DNA of 64,000 nucleotides, taken from Niebla homalea. Lineage: Eukaryota > Ascomycota > Lecanoromycetes > Lecanorales > Ramalinaceae. The notes under the pieces were generated by a model. It ran no database searches, was not told the DNA's origin, and was given only the letters and a program-made list of their open reading frames with translations. The translations under genes were made by a program, and so were the position numbers. The DNA lies in the NCBI GenBank assembly GCA_019925105.1, contig JAHGAU010000037.1:62001-126000 (forward strand), read 5' to 3'. Position 1 is the first letter of the stretch; every line of letters starts with the position of its first letter. Below, piece after piece: positions 1 through 11,661 of this stretch.

Positions 1-124
1 AGGAGCGCGATGATGATGGCGTTGCGTTTCGATATTTGTGCGTGTCCCGACCTTGAGAGCGTAGCCACCATCTCGGGACCTGCAGTGCTGATGAAAGGAA
101 TCAGAGAGTGCTGCTCGCGCCGCT

Positions 125-205
125 TTTCAGGGCCGGTGGGGGTGCAGGTGCGGTTAAGGGTAAGGGTGGTGAGTGAGGGTGGTGAGTGAAGGTGATGGTG
201 CAGCC
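125..205 (+). repeat. Fragment of the G-rich GGTGAGGGT-type minisatellite
   Basis: Short run of GGTGAGTGAGGGT-like units, G-rich on the plus strand. It is the same family as the large arrays at 4.7, 13, 40 and 46-48 kb. It looks like the edge of a cassette that continues to the left of the window. Confidence 0.7.
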
Positions 206-3200
206 TCGCAGCCATGATTCCATCACACGGTTCCCCCTCCGCGACCGCGAGCTCCTGTGAGCCAATCACCCTCTCCATTATATACCCACCAGCTCTGGAC
301 CTGGGCATAGTCTCAAAGAGCCACCCAGTGGGTTTACAAAACGCAAGTCGTGGTGGTTGAGCGTTGAAGTCCGAGCAATGGGGATGTTGAAAAAAGAAAA
401 GAAAGACACAAGAAAAAAGAAAGAAACACAGACTAGAAAAATGGAGAAAAAATCGAATCTGCGGCCGGGGCAAACCTAAGGAGTTTGTTGAATCGATTGA
501 CGTGATGTCCGTGGTAAAGCCAGCCGAGTCGTACCCTCTCATTAAGTTTAGGCTAATCCACCCCTTGGTCTCCCTCCTCTTGACTTCCTTGACCTGCCTT
601 TGACACGCCATCGCGACATCCACTACTTTAGTATCAGCATACCATTCAGTGCAAGCCACTGTTTGGTCTACAGCCCCCTCACTCGATTGTTGTGATCGAA
701 GCGCTTATCCCCTGTATTGCGGGTATCGTCGCACGGCTTGAGGACTTGTTGAGGACGGGCCCGTCTGCTCTTGACTGTTCTTCCTTAACTGGTACCCCCA
801 CTGGCACCCTTGTTGCTGGCCTCCCTTGCAACGACGATATCTCCTTTTCAGCTTTACGGTGCGGGACTGCAATTGCGACAGTGTTGCTTTGGTGAGGTAT
901 ACGGCTGCAAGCGAGGCTCACAACCAGCCTTAGCATCCAGCAGGGTAGTCCATGTTAAGGATAAACTGTACGTACGGGGATAGACATAGACGGTAGCTAG
1001 AAGGAGTAAAGCCAGGTGTGGGTGGCCTGCAGCTTTCGAGTGTGAGTAGATTCTATTCCTTTTCCCTCGAGGACACGGTGCAGTGCTCCAGGTCGTACCT
1101 CGAAAGAAACGCCCGTCACAATTCCTAAGGCGAAGACAAAGACGCCCTTAAGCCTCTCACGGCGACCATTCGCATCTACAGGATTCATACATAGCGGTCT
1201 TCCGCAACTGGCCCTTGTTGGAGGATCCCAGGTGGGGGTATCCTGGTCAGAACACGCGTGGTAAAGTATTCCGTTGCTTCCCCGGATACTATTCCCTGCC
1301 CTGCCTATCCCTTGGTTGTAGTTGGTATACATTTGCAGCTATGGCTATGCCGTAGCTTTGATTCCTCATTGGTAATGTCTTAGGGATGCGTCCGCTTCGC
1401 ATCGCGGACGCATCCCGTATGCACTTGAGACCGGAAATGGAAATCTATTCAGTCTGGTATCGAATGCGCACAAGATTCTATCAGAATTTTTCATTCCATC
1501 TTTGCAAGTCGTACATCCAGCAGACCACGAAGGTCTGCAGCGTGCTGTAAGCAAAGACGCAGGAACGTATGGTTAATTATTCCGAAGACAGTCCATGCTG
1601 AGTGGGCAAATATTCGATGCTTTAAGCGCTTTGCAGCAAAGCATGTTCCGATCAGTAAGCTGGCCAACTTGGACATCCAGCAGACCAGTCGATGACAATC
1701 CCCCTATCTCTCGACCAACCAGAGATTTATTGTCCTAATACCGGCGCCTGTGATAATACAAGCACTGAAAAGAGCAGTAATATTTGGGCTTGCGGCAGAG
1801 ATGACCTGCATCCAAAGTGTCGGATTTTGAGAGGTACCCTGCGATCCGCGCGCCCTTGTGGTGCATGATCCTCCTTGGATGAAAGCACAAGCGTTTAGAG
1901 TAAGCAGTACAGTGAGTCGAGGCGGCCCTCACACCTTAATTTCTCGTTTGTCAAAGGCGATATTATTTACGCCTAAGACATTCAAGCCTCCTTGAATGCC
2001 GACGTTAATAACTGTATCCTGCACCTGACGGCGTCGAGCCACGTTCATTCCAACCTTTATTGAGCGCGTTATGCAAGGTCAGGACTTGCAGATTCAAGGA
2101 GAACAGAGCGCGCCAAGCCGGTAGCAACGATCCGCTCATTCCTGTTCGAATGATTTGCTCCAAGTATGATAACGGCGGATGCCTCTGCAGGATCAAATGC
2201 GTACTCCGTACGCTTGGAACAGAAGTGGTGAGACATGCATAATGTGAGACCGCGTGCTCGTCCACGTCGATCATGCATGAGGCTTTGACTTATCGTGCAT
2301 TATTGTATGCGGCGTATGAGACATCTTCGAACGGTTGCATGGAAATGTCCCGTTCGATCATGCATTGCAGGCAGCGTACAAGACATGCGACAGACGTTGC
2401 TCTTGCGGAACGTCTCCGAACGGGTTGCATAGGAAGAAATTGTGACATCGTCAGCCGATTCGCTCGAGCAGCTTTCTGAGGTGCCTACTTCGGCCAAAAC
2501 TGCCGATTGCATCATGTAAGTGAGATGATCGAGCCAGCCCAGATATGATATTCCGGTCTCGCGGTTCTATGACTGAGACATTTTCATGCAAGCTATCGAG
2601 CCACAGGGTCCATAAAATCCACCAAAAAGTCGTAGTTTCGGTTTCCCCACGCTTTAATGCTGAAACATTTTAAGGCTATCGAGGTCTCCTGTGACATGTA
2701 AGGTAAATTATGATAGAAGATTCAGTCCGGTCTATCCGCGAAAGGAAGAGGTTGGGAGTTTAGGTGATGAGCGCATGCAAAGGATTTGTGGTATACCTTG
2801 CAATTTCCCCATCTTTCACTGTCTTTCATCATGTCACAAACGGTATTCATATAGAATTGAAGTGATATCTCGTCTGCACGTAACAGCAAATTGCATTGCA
2901 TTGCTCCTCGGTTGCTGAGCTTGTTCATCAAGGCTCCCATCTCTGCCAATGACAGACCATATGAAGATGCAAATTTGATCGCTATCGAGGATCAGTACAG
3001 CCTGCAGCAAAATAAGTCACTGACAGCAGCGGGGTAGTGATAGCTCCGAATTACAGCAGGCAAAAGTGTGTCCTGAGGTATGTCGAGATTCGCGACTCGA
3101 ATTCCGCAGGTATGACATTACTCGATTCCTCATCCCTGTAGGAGCAGTCCACCTTCTCATCGCAGACTCTTTCACAGTCATTTTTCGGCATCTGGAGAGG

Positions 3201-3275
3201 GGGAGATCACCGAAGACACCATGCATGCGATTGGACGCATGAGGGTATACTGATATCATAAAGGGCTGACTAAGA
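206..3275. other. No recognisable gene; decayed unique sequence
   Basis: Base composition is normal but every reading frame is short and low in coding character. Only weak local redundancy is visible, for example the short string CATCCAGCAG recurring near 935, 1514 and 1674, and two related segments near 2300-2440 that share ACATC..CGAACGG..TTGCAT. I see no domain, tRNA or TIR here. Confidence 0.5.
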
Positions 3276-4440
3276 GTGGAATCGATTCGTACACACTTTG
3301 AAAAGGAAGGGCAAGACCAGATAGACCAGCATGGTTCCTACACCTCACTCACTTGTATAAGGGTTCCGGCCCATCTCCCATTGCACCTCATTGTTTTCAC
3401 CCTTTCTCTCTCACTTTGCCTCTTACCTTTTCTGCATCATTTCACGCGGGCATCTTCCCTTTTCTTCTTCTTAAACAAGCTCGTTCTTACATCACTTTCA
3501 GGCTTTCACAATTATGTATATTCGTATTCTTTTCTCAGCAGCATTTAAGCAGGCATCTGCTCTTTTCTTTCCTACTTTTTAAACCAACCCATTCTTCAAC
3601 TATCCTTAACGATTCTATATCCGGCTTCATCAATTTCGGTAAGAGCTTTCTTTCTTTGGGCGAGCTTGATTACCGTGGGATGTTGACGACATTCAAGAGG
3701 CCACGTCGAAAGCTATACTTGGGTGAAAGAGTGCTGGAAGCCCGCCTTCTCCCCGGGTCGCTTCAGGTAACTGATCCATATCTCCGCACCTAGAGGTCCC
3801 TTCGCTGATATGCAAGACACAGCCACGCTACACAACTTCTCCTGGAAGAGTGGAAGATCCAACACTTCGCCCTTTTATTTTAATGTCAATCTCTCCTTGC
3901 CCGGCGGCATCGTCATCCAGAATGTGTTCTCCTTATTCTCCTCGTCAATCACCATGGTCTTTCTGTCGAGGGAAAAATGATCAAGGATCGTATTTTACCG
4001 TGTGGGGAAGGGGTAGGATAAGGGTTGATGGAAGAGTAATATGCGTTTACTCCTTTAATATGAAGAAGCGTGGCTTTTAGAAAGACGTTTTTGGCTTTCG
4101 GGGATTCTAATGGCACTGTCCCTATTATGAGCGTAAATAGAGCTGGACTCCGTATTGGTAGCGCTGTTACTGTTCATTCTTATATACACTTATCTTACAG
4201 GCAATTCCGCAAGTAGGATCTTGGTTATTACAACATCGCAGCCACGCTTCGTCTTTATACAATATCCGCCTTTCAGTTATCGTACGAATCCTTTCTTCCA
4301 TTATTAGTATTAATAACCGCCACAGTCTTAAAGGTTCATCCGAATCATTGGAATCGTCGAATTAGACTCAGGTGTTAAATAAGGAACACGGTCGGCGGCC
4401 AACACGTCGCAACATCAAGAGCCAACACCCCACTCATACA
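3276..4440. other. Pyrimidine-rich intergenic sequence, no supported gene
   Basis: 3380-3600 is CT-rich in the manner of fungal promoters and carries a loose duplication around TTTTCTTTCCTAC / CTTTTCTTCTTC. The open frames here translate to Phe/Leu/Ser-rich low-complexity peptides with no family resemblance, so I do not call a gene. Confidence 0.4.
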
Positions 4441-5310
4441 TAAACAATGCTACCTTGCCTACATCATACACTTCATTACCTGAAGCATACACTTTTACAT
4501 TTAGAACGACTGGATGTATCCATCACCTGTACCTGCACCTGCAACCTCACCCTCACGATTCACCACCCGCACTCACCACCCGCAATCACCACCCACCATT
4601 ACCACCCACACTCACCAACCTCACTCACCACCTCCATCCGCACCTGCATCCTCACCCTCACCTGCACCCTCACCCACCCTGACCTCACTACTACCTTCAC
4701 CAGCCTCAATAGCAGGGTAAGCGTGATGAAGGCGGTGAGTGGTGAGGGTGGTAAGGTCACGTGAGGGGGAGGGTGCAGGTGCAGGTGCACGTGGTGATTG
4801 CGGGTGGTGGGGGTGGTGAAGGTGAGGGTGAGGGTGGTGAGTGAGGGTGGTGGGGGTGGTGAAGGTGAGGGTGAGGGTGGTGAGTGAGGGTGATGAGGGT
4901 GCAGGTGAGGGTGCAGGTGGGGTTGTGGGTGATGAAGGGTGAACGTGATGAGTGTTGACGGTGATATGTGTTGAGGATACTGAGTGATGAGGGTGAGAGT
5001 GATGAGGGTGAGAGTGATGAGGGTGAGAGTGATGAGGGTGAGAGTGATGAGGGTGAGAGTGATGAGGGTGAGAGTGATGAGGGTGAGAGTGATGAGGGTG
5101 AGAGTGATGAGGGTGAGAGTGATGAGGGTGAGAGTGATGAGGGTGAGAGTGATGAGGGTGAGAGTGATGAGGGTGAGAGTGATGAGGGTGAGAGTGATGA
5201 GGGTTGTCATAGTAGCCCAAGTCTTATGCTTTAAGCCTCCGCCGCTTAAAGAACTCTTAAAGTGCAGATCGTATATTTATGAATCAGGAATAATCTTAAG
5301 AGAAGTGTTC
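4441..5310. repeat. Minisatellite cassette, copy 1 (C-rich arm, switch, G-rich arm, tail)
   Basis: The left head (4441-4520, with ACAATGCTACCTTGCCTACA) recurs near 39600 and 46650. It is followed by a C-rich arm (4530-4690, CACCCTCACC units) and a switch around AGCCTCAATAGCAGGG. Then comes a G-rich arm (4735-4930), a homogeneous 15-bp array, and a tail (5206-5310, GTCATAGTAGCC) that recurs at about 48808. The change from C-rich to G-rich on one strand makes the unit a large imperfect inverted repeat. No transposase is encoded. Confidence 0.8.
4981..5205 (+). repeat. Homogeneous 15-bp tandem array, about 15 copies
   Basis: The unit GTGATGAGGGTGAGA repeats with no visible mismatch for about 225 bp, unlike the variable units on both sides. 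Because 15 is divisible by 3, it stays open in several frames and yields spurious peptides such as repeated SDEGE. Confidence 0.95.
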
Positions 5311-6180
5311 ATGTAGGTAGTGGGGCATGTGTTTGTGTATGAATCAGGTATTTACTCATATCGTAAAGTCTGGCACTCAAGCTTCCTCGAGGAACAGATA
5401 GAGGGCGTATTTCCAGCTCGCGGCAGTATCGAGATCATAAGTTATGGGACGTTAGTGTTAGTGATAGCCCGTATACCCAGATACTCTTACTCCTCCCATC
5501 TCTTCAAACGCCATTTCAGGGCTTTTCGTCGTGTTCGCGGTAGAGTCCGGACCAGTCTTGCCTTAAGCTGCGAAGCGCTTTACGCTGCTGACGATAGAAG
5601 CTCGGGGGGTCCCCATATTGTCACAGCGAATAACTAGTAACGGATGGAATGAGCAGGATGAGCAGATTGAAAGGATCACCGGTCGAGATAAAAGTGGAGG
5701 GTCTATGCAGCCTCGCAAAGGAAAAGGAGCGAATAACGACGAGAGGGGGAAATGATACGAGGAAGGCCCAGCTTCACTGGCGCAATGAGTATAAGAAAGA
5801 ATGCCGAAGTGGAAGGGTGGGCACCAGGCCATTACGAATGTTGGCTGCCTTGCAGAAGCTGGCCCGAGGAGATAAAAGGAGAAGAGCGGTAGAAAGAGGG
5901 TCGTCCGTTTGAATCATCTTCATCTCATATTTGAATTAACTCTCGATGGGATCAGGATCTCGTATATCCCATTCATAGGACCGTAAGGAGACTCCAGGAA
6001 GTACGCATCCGTCCTAAAAGCGCATCTTTCCTGGTTCATTCTATCAGAGAATGGAATCACCGCCTCCACACCGTCTCTGCCTAAGCCGGCAATGAATGCA
6101 GGACGGCAATAATCTTGTAGATATCACGAGAAGTCCGGGTATTGCCCATATCAATCTTCTGTCAGATGAGAGTCTTGCAC
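5311..6180. other. No recognisable gene
   Basis: Unique sequence between a minisatellite cassette and a pseudogene. Short open frames occur on both strands with no recognisable motif. The part nearest 6180 on the minus strand may be trailing sequence of the nuclease-like pseudogene. Confidence 0.4.
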
Positions 6181-6197
6181 GTGGCAGGGTCGGAGGT

Positions 6198-7430
6198 CTA
6201 AGATACGATTAAGAGCTGCCAATCATAGCCCTGTGCGATAAGGAAGGGTATCGCAGGAATCTCCCGCTCTTCCTTAATGTCTGGCGAAGGGGACTGACAT
6301 CCCGGCAGCTTGGGTAGCTGGTGGAGGAGCGAGGTAATCCAGATCCCCCGCTGGGGCTTCCCATCAGTCCAGGACTTGTTGGGCGCCTTAGTCTCCAGGT
6401 TGATAGAGATAAGGAGGGAGCCCACCGCATTTAAAGTGACGTTGTTCCAACTCTTGATGGATCGTATTGGGTAAAGGTCTAAGAGCGCGCCAGGCAATCT
6501 CCATCTTTGCGTCCGGTTTTAGGACGATGCTATAGTCGATGACGCGTTTCCGAAGAGTGGCGAGCGTAAGGTCTTTTAGGTCGATGGTGACGGAATTCCT
6601 AAAGTTCCGATCAGCGATCAGCTCTGTAGGATGTCTTTCAGGGAAAGGAAGGAATTCTTATACAGTGAAGCGATATCAAGGGTCTCATTGCGGATCGAAG
6701 TCTCAATCGCCCGGCGGATTAAGAAACTGTAAAGGACTTTATTCGATACGTCCTCGGCTGCTCGTCTGCTCTCGTATTCAACGGCCTTTTGGACCAGACG
6801 CTGTACCCGGCCAAGCGGAGCGACCAAACTCCGACGCTGTTTATAGCTTCCATCCCTCGCCCACGCGCGTCCGCCCGAAGCGAGCCTTCTCTTGCGGAGG
6901 GAGCCGGCTGTTGTCACCGATCAGAGACGAGATCTCGTCTGGCTACAGCGAATGAATCCATTAGCGATATACTGAATCATCACCCAGGCGAATCCTTACC
7001 CCGTACCCAAGAATCCCAATATGATCTGCCAGCTCTTATATTTCCGCCCCGATCTTCTCTACATCCGGAGGGATGTCGAGGTGAGGCTGACTAAAGTCAT
7101 AGAAGACACGACGGGCTGGTCGAGGTCTTCAAGTTGCGTCATCTGCACTTTTATAAGAGTCGTCGTTTCCGAGGCAGCATCGTCGGACGATGGTGTTTTA
7201 AGGGGTGATCGAAGGATGGGGACTGCTTGCTCAACCCAAGGTTTGCTGTGGTATGCTGCGCGTTGTCCGCTGCGGGGCTTTTGGTGTAGCTTGATCCTGC
7301 CATTCCTCTTACATTATGTCTCGTGCTCCGCGCTTTCTCTTAAGGGGACGGCCTAGTGGACGCTTCTCTTGGAGCTCGCTCGGGTGGAGAGGATGTACTA
7401 TGACGGGTCTATCCAGGAAAAGGTCAGGGA
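6198..7430 (-). pseudogene. Broken PD-(D/E)XK nuclease-like protein
   Basis: Minus-strand translation gives, from about 7430 downward, pieces of one protein in changing frames. These are a basic Ser/Pro/Lys-rich N-terminal part, a stretch containing IPPDVEKIGAEI (about 7060-7090), RVIDYSIVLKPD (about 6510-6560) and NLETKAPNKSWTDGK (about 6335-6385). The last two fit the Asp and Glu-x-Lys parts of the PD-(D/E)XK fold as it occurs in a large fungus-specific family of nuclease-like proteins. The last frame ends at 6198 after LLIVS. A frame change near 6480 and several internal stops break the gene. It is not AT-rich, so decay looks like ordinary drift more than RIP. The family assignment is from recognition of the sequence style, not a search. 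Confidence 0.55.
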
Positions 7431-7599
7431 TTAGCTCTCCCAATCTTGCACACAATGTGTTGCCATACGTACTTTTGTTGAGTAATAATGGCGACGTCGT
7501 CTATCCAGATCTCGATGCTTCTGATTATTCGCCATCAGCGTTGATAACGCTGAAGTATCGGGGGGCGGAACAAGAACGATATTGAGCCGCCGGAATTTG

Positions 7600-8372
7600 T
7601 ACTTATGATATCATCGGATTTACTGCGGCCCGAATATTAACCGCGGCTCCAGGATCCGCCTCGATCGAAGCCTACAATACAAGCGAAGGCGTCGCCCAGC
7701 TGTTCCAAGACATTGATGAGATTCATTCGTCTGCAAAGACCTGCAAGGGGAATTGCAGGCAACCCTTCCCCTGAGGATCAGTCGTCTACTTGGCCTGGAG
7801 ATATCCCCCCAAAGGCTACATCAAATGAGAGACCGTCTGCCTTAAGGGAGTCATCCGACGTGTTCGAGCTGGTTTCTGACAGCCAAAGTTACACTGCCAT
7901 ATTCATATCTGAAGGCTTAAGCATTTCAGGTTCGCGTATTCGACGAGGCACGTACCGTACGATATTGACAGCGCCTGCTTCAAATTTTGACTACATTCGT
8001 ACACCGCGCACTCTTCGTTGAGCCTTGATCACCACGGGCTTCCAGACCGTGGAAAACGCGACCGTAGCAGTCACCGCCGCAGAGGATCTGGTCAAGTTCA
8101 ATCTGAGCCACAATCCCATCGTTATTACCTGCAGCTCGATACCGCCACGGTCCATGCAGGGGTCTTACAAGGCATCCAGGAAGTCTAAGTTTCCAGCAAG
8201 GACTTCGGAAAGGCAACCGTTCGGTTTGCTGAGGAATCGACCAAAGCGATACGGCTCTTTGAGCTGAGGATGCTTAAGCAAGGCGAAGACGGTATCGCTT
8301 CACACTTTGCAGATGAAACTGAGACCAAGAAAAGTGACGCACAAGCGGCCGGACACGGACTGGACCCAGGAT
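7600..8372 (+). pseudogene. Decayed coding remnant, family not recognised
   Basis: Two stretches read like former protein. One, around 7725-7850, contains DLQGELQATLPLRISR. The other, around 8190-8372, contains FGKATVRFAEESTKAIRLFE followed by a charged tail and a TAA at 8370. Intervening stops and frame changes rule out an intact gene. The Ala/Glu/Lys-rich helical character of the second stretch suggests a genuine old exon, but I cannot assign a family. Confidence 0.3.
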
Positions 8373-8738
8373 AATCGTGTCAGTCCTTGAGTGGACCATG
8401 TGCAGTGGATATGGTGGATACGCCGGATACGCCGGATATGGTGGAATAGGTGATATTTGTGGATATCACAAGTCATGAAGTTGACCGATCGTCAACAAAA
8501 CATGCCCCGAATCCATCAGATTTGATCATCAACAAGACGTCCACACTTTCAGTACGTACACTATGCTGCTGAACATCTCGTTTGTGACAGCTGGGGATGA
8601 TGCGGTTCAGGCGGTGCCTCCTACCTCTTCTCTCATTTCATCATTTCATGTCCTTACATCCCTCTTAAAGATTACCCTCCCTAATTCCACTGACTGAATC
8701 GTTCCTCACTGAAGTTCTTACCCAACACACGCTTCAAC

Positions 8739-9340
8739 ATGTCCAACGACGAGATTGAGCTCTCTGATGCCCTTGAAACCCCTGCAAGCCGTCCAATCCG
8801 TTCAACCCGTTTTAGCAAGGCTGAAGAAGTCACCACTACTGCTCAGCGCACTGTCAGCAGTCGGTTTGCAGTTAGGACTCGCCATTCAGACCAACACCGA
8901 GGCATCGTACCACTCAAACACCAAAAGCTCCAAATCATGCTCTTGTCCGTCAAGCACACGTTATGACCGCGCAAAACGGGGAACGACGCAAGAAGCCCCA
9001 TGCTAACAAGACGCACGAAACGATGCTTGCATTCCTCCATATCAAGTCGGCTATCAAAGCCAACGTCCCCTTCAATTAGGTGCAAAATGAGGACTTCCGT
9101 GTCTTCTTAGAGTTCCTGAACCCGGGTAGCTAATCACCACCACCTTCCCAACAGCCACAGTACTATCAGAGCCGGACCACGAGGCTGTTTCACCAAACCA
9201 GATTACACGTAATGTGGAAAGTCCAAGAGGCGATCACAGTCATCCACTTCAGCTGCGATCCATGGACTTCCCCGAATTACATCGCCTTACTCGGTATCAC
9301 GCGCACTCTCGCGTCGAAAGGGATAGTACTACGGGACTAT
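8739..9340 (+). pseudogene. hAT-family transposase remnant
   Basis: Starts with ATG at 8739 (MSNDEIELSDALETP) but is broken by frame changes and a TAG at 9087. Frame pieces give NEDFRVFLEFLNPGS at about 9091-9132 and IHFSCDPWTSPNYIALLGI at about 9240-9298. The order F..FL..LNP, then a gap, then H.S.D.WTS.N..A.LGI is the characteristic core entry of hAT DDE transposases. The catalytic remainder is not recognisable downstream. No TIR or 8-bp duplication was found for it. Composition is normal, so RIP did not cause this decay. Confidence 0.65.
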
Positions 9341-9650
9341 CACAATTGCTCTGAGAGTGCTTAAAGGTGCCTATAGCAGCGCGGCTGTTAGTGACATTTT
9401 TTGGCGAGTTCTGGACGAGTACGGCGTCGCCAGAAAAAACGGCGTGTTGGGTGGTGGATCCTAAGCGCTCTCATCAGCAAAGAGCTCGATTGGCGATCAC
9501 CGGGCGGGCCTCAATGCCTCCACAATCGAGGCTCTCGAGTGTATGGAGTCGTGGCTCGAAGCCGGGTGATGTATACTGCTGAGACACTGGCGTGATAGGT
9601 GTATATTAGAGAAAAAATGGCGGTACATTTAAACAGTCACAGTCCACATA

Positions 9651-9931
9651 CGGAGGATGGCACGAAAAGTCCTGGACAACGTTAAAATCTGCAGCTACCA
9701 TTATCTATCCTGGGCCTTAATCTTATTGTATCGAAAATTACAGATAAGCTCCAAGCGCACCTCCCTAGCGGATGAACCTCGAAGCTACGTTTAGGGTAAG
9801 GTAATCCCTGCAGCGACGTTTCTAGGGGAGTACTCCCAGCAGAGCAAATAGGATACCGTAAATTTTTTTTAAATACAAAGCCAAGAAAAGAACAGAAGAT
9901 CTAGATTTTAATGTTATCGTGCCATCCTCCG
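9651..9931. mobile_element. 281-bp non-autonomous TIR element (MITE), TA target duplication
   Basis: Left end CGGAGGATGGCACGAAAAGT and right end ACGATGGCACGATAACATT-like complement are inverted. The right end reads CGTGCCATCCTCCG on the plus strand. Both ends are flanked by TA (9649-9650 and 9932-9933), as for Tc1/mariner-type elements including the fungal Fot1/pogo group. The interior, read on the minus strand, matches the left end of the larger element at 27650 (shared CTTGGCTTTGTA and GGTTCATCCGCT). It is therefore a deletion derivative in the opposite orientation. It has no coding capacity and sits 121 bp downstream of the stop codon of the next gene. Confidence 0.85.
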
Positions 9932-10052
9932 TACATGATCCATACTCCTCCATCCATTAGCACTCAATGCATACATAATGCACCCACACTCATTCTCACG
10001 TGTGTGACATACCTCTTCTCCATCATAGTCAATCGATCTAGGCTGTCAGATC

Positions 10053-11027
10053 CTACTGATATCTTTTGCGCGCCATCATTGTCGATTCTCTCGCCTGCCG
10101 CCCGCCCTCCCGCTCCAGACCTCTTTCCTGACCAAGGCTTGCAATTGTCTGGTCCGCGGTGGCACGGAGTTTAGACACTGGTGAAGGTCTTATGGTTCCC
10201 TTGGTCTTCTTCTTGGATGGCTTCTCAGTATCTGGCTTTGGCGTTGTGGATGGGGGCTGTTGACGGCTGAAGCGACGGCGACAAAGACGAATCATCTTGA
10301 TCGCAATAACGGCGACGGCGATGACAGCTATTCCTGCCGTCACCTGCATCCAGACAGATGCGCCCACTTCACTCATACCGACGTTGCTGCCGCCACGAGA
10401 GGAGGCAGGTATCGAGGAACGCGGCGAAGAAGAAGAAGAAGATGAGGTTTGGTCCTCCATCACAACGGTTCCACCTTCCTCCTCCTCCAATGATGGTGGT
10501 AGCAGCTTTGGTGACGGTGTTGGGTCCGGCAGTGGCGGCGATAGAGTCGATGAGCCTGATGAAGGTGACTCTGGCTCAACGACTACCTCTTCCATCCCCG
10601 GCGTGTCCACCTCGGTCCGGTCCTCCATGACCCATGCTCCCAACCTCATACCTATCATATTGCCCCCCTTCGGAAGCCGCTGGGCCTGCCTCCCCCCGTG
10701 CAGCAACCAGTCCTTCTGCAACGGCTTTGCCATGTCCGACCCGAAGTGTGCGCACAAACATTCATTGCACCCGTCCGCCTGGCGGAATCGGACATCCAAG
10801 GCGCAGCGCTCGGCCCAGTCGAAATATTTGTCCACGCTCATGGTGGGGACGTCCTTGCATTGTCGGATATACAGATGGGGCCGCAGAGGGCACATCTCGC
10901 TCCACGGGTTGCTGGACCCTGCTGCGTCGATGGCTGGCGGCAGTACGAAGAGCAGGAGTGTTGGCCAGCAGAAGAGGAGGTCCAAACGGGCACAAGAAAG
11001 GGTGAAGAGAAGGCGAAGGAATCCCAT
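10053..11027 (-). CDS. Predicted type I membrane protein with Cys-rich ectodomain
   Basis: Uninterrupted 324-residue frame with an ATG start at 11027. Residues 1-36 look like a long signal peptide with two hydrophobic blocks. Residues 40-95 form a compact domain with six cysteines (46, 57, 75, 87, 90, 92; the last three as CNECLC). A Ser/Pro/Glu-rich stalk with poly-Ser follows to about residue 220. A single membrane span lies at about 225-248, followed by a basic cytoplasmic tail rich in Arg and Lys (CRRRF, KPSKKKTK). The architecture resembles fungal cell-surface sensors or adhesins, but the Cys spacing does not match a domain I can name. The function is unknown. A three-unit 180-bp tandem array lies about 630 bp upstream, and a MITE lies just beyond the 3' end. 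Confidence 0.75.
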   Translation of the reverse strand: MGFLRLLFTLSCARLDLLFCWPTLLLFVLPPAIDAAGSSNPWSEMCPLRPHLYIRQCKDVPTMSVDKYFDWAERCALDVRFRQADGCNECLCAHFGSDMAKPLQKDWLLHGGRQAQRLPKGGNMIGMRLGAWVMEDRTEVDTPGMEEVVVEPESPSSGSSTLSPPLPDPTPSPKLLPPSLEEEEGGTVVMEDQTSSSSSSSPRSSIPASSRGGSNVGMSEVGASVWMQVTAGIAVIAVAVIAIKMIRLCRRRFSRQQPPSTTPKPDTEKPSKKKTKGTIRPSPVSKLRATADQTIASLGQERGLEREGGRQARESTMMARKRYQ

Positions 11028-11661
11028 GACCCTGATAATAGCTCAATGAGAATTCAATGATAACGATGGGATGAACATGCGGGCTCTCTCATGGAAGAAA
11101 AGAAAAGAAGTTTGGTACTTGCACGGAGAGTTTCTGAAGAAGTACATTTCCTGTTTCCATCTGGATTCTGTACTTGCCCGTGAGAACAAAGGCAAGGCAC
11201 GGCACCATCGCGGACTTTGCCATCGCGGACTTTCGGACTGTCTCAGTGGTATTTCCCAGAATCTTTCGAAAAAGACGACAAGTCATATTTATGTGGGATC
11301 TGCCCCGAAAGTTTATATACTTGTTTGCAATCAGCAAACTTCTCATCAGCAAAGCAGCAAGCCTGGCGAATGCCAGCGACCTCTTTGTGATAAGCCACCC
11401 CAATGAGCTCGACTTGGAAGCTCCCCGACAGACTATGTCTCTGCCATCACTGCGCAACAATGGCAACCCAGTAAGGGCCAAGACGTACAACTTCAGCCTC
11501 CCCCTCATAGGAGCCCGCAACCAGCCTGTTATGTGTGGAGAAGGTCCACTACTGAGCAAGCCCCCGATACACTTGGAGCGACGCGTGATGCCCACATGCC
11601 CTTACCAGATACTATTCGAAACCACCGCGATTGCAGTGAAAAGAGCCCGAGGGTTAAGCAT

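Noticed and set aside
4968..5316. Repeated SDEGE / MRVRV peptides
   Set aside because: Open in several frames only because the 15-bp unit has no stop. It is not a gene and not a CRISPR array, as it has no spacers and lies in a eukaryotic context.
10297..11049. 250-codon plus-strand frame
   Set aside because: Antisense to the membrane protein gene, which has a signal peptide, Cys pattern and membrane span in sensible order.
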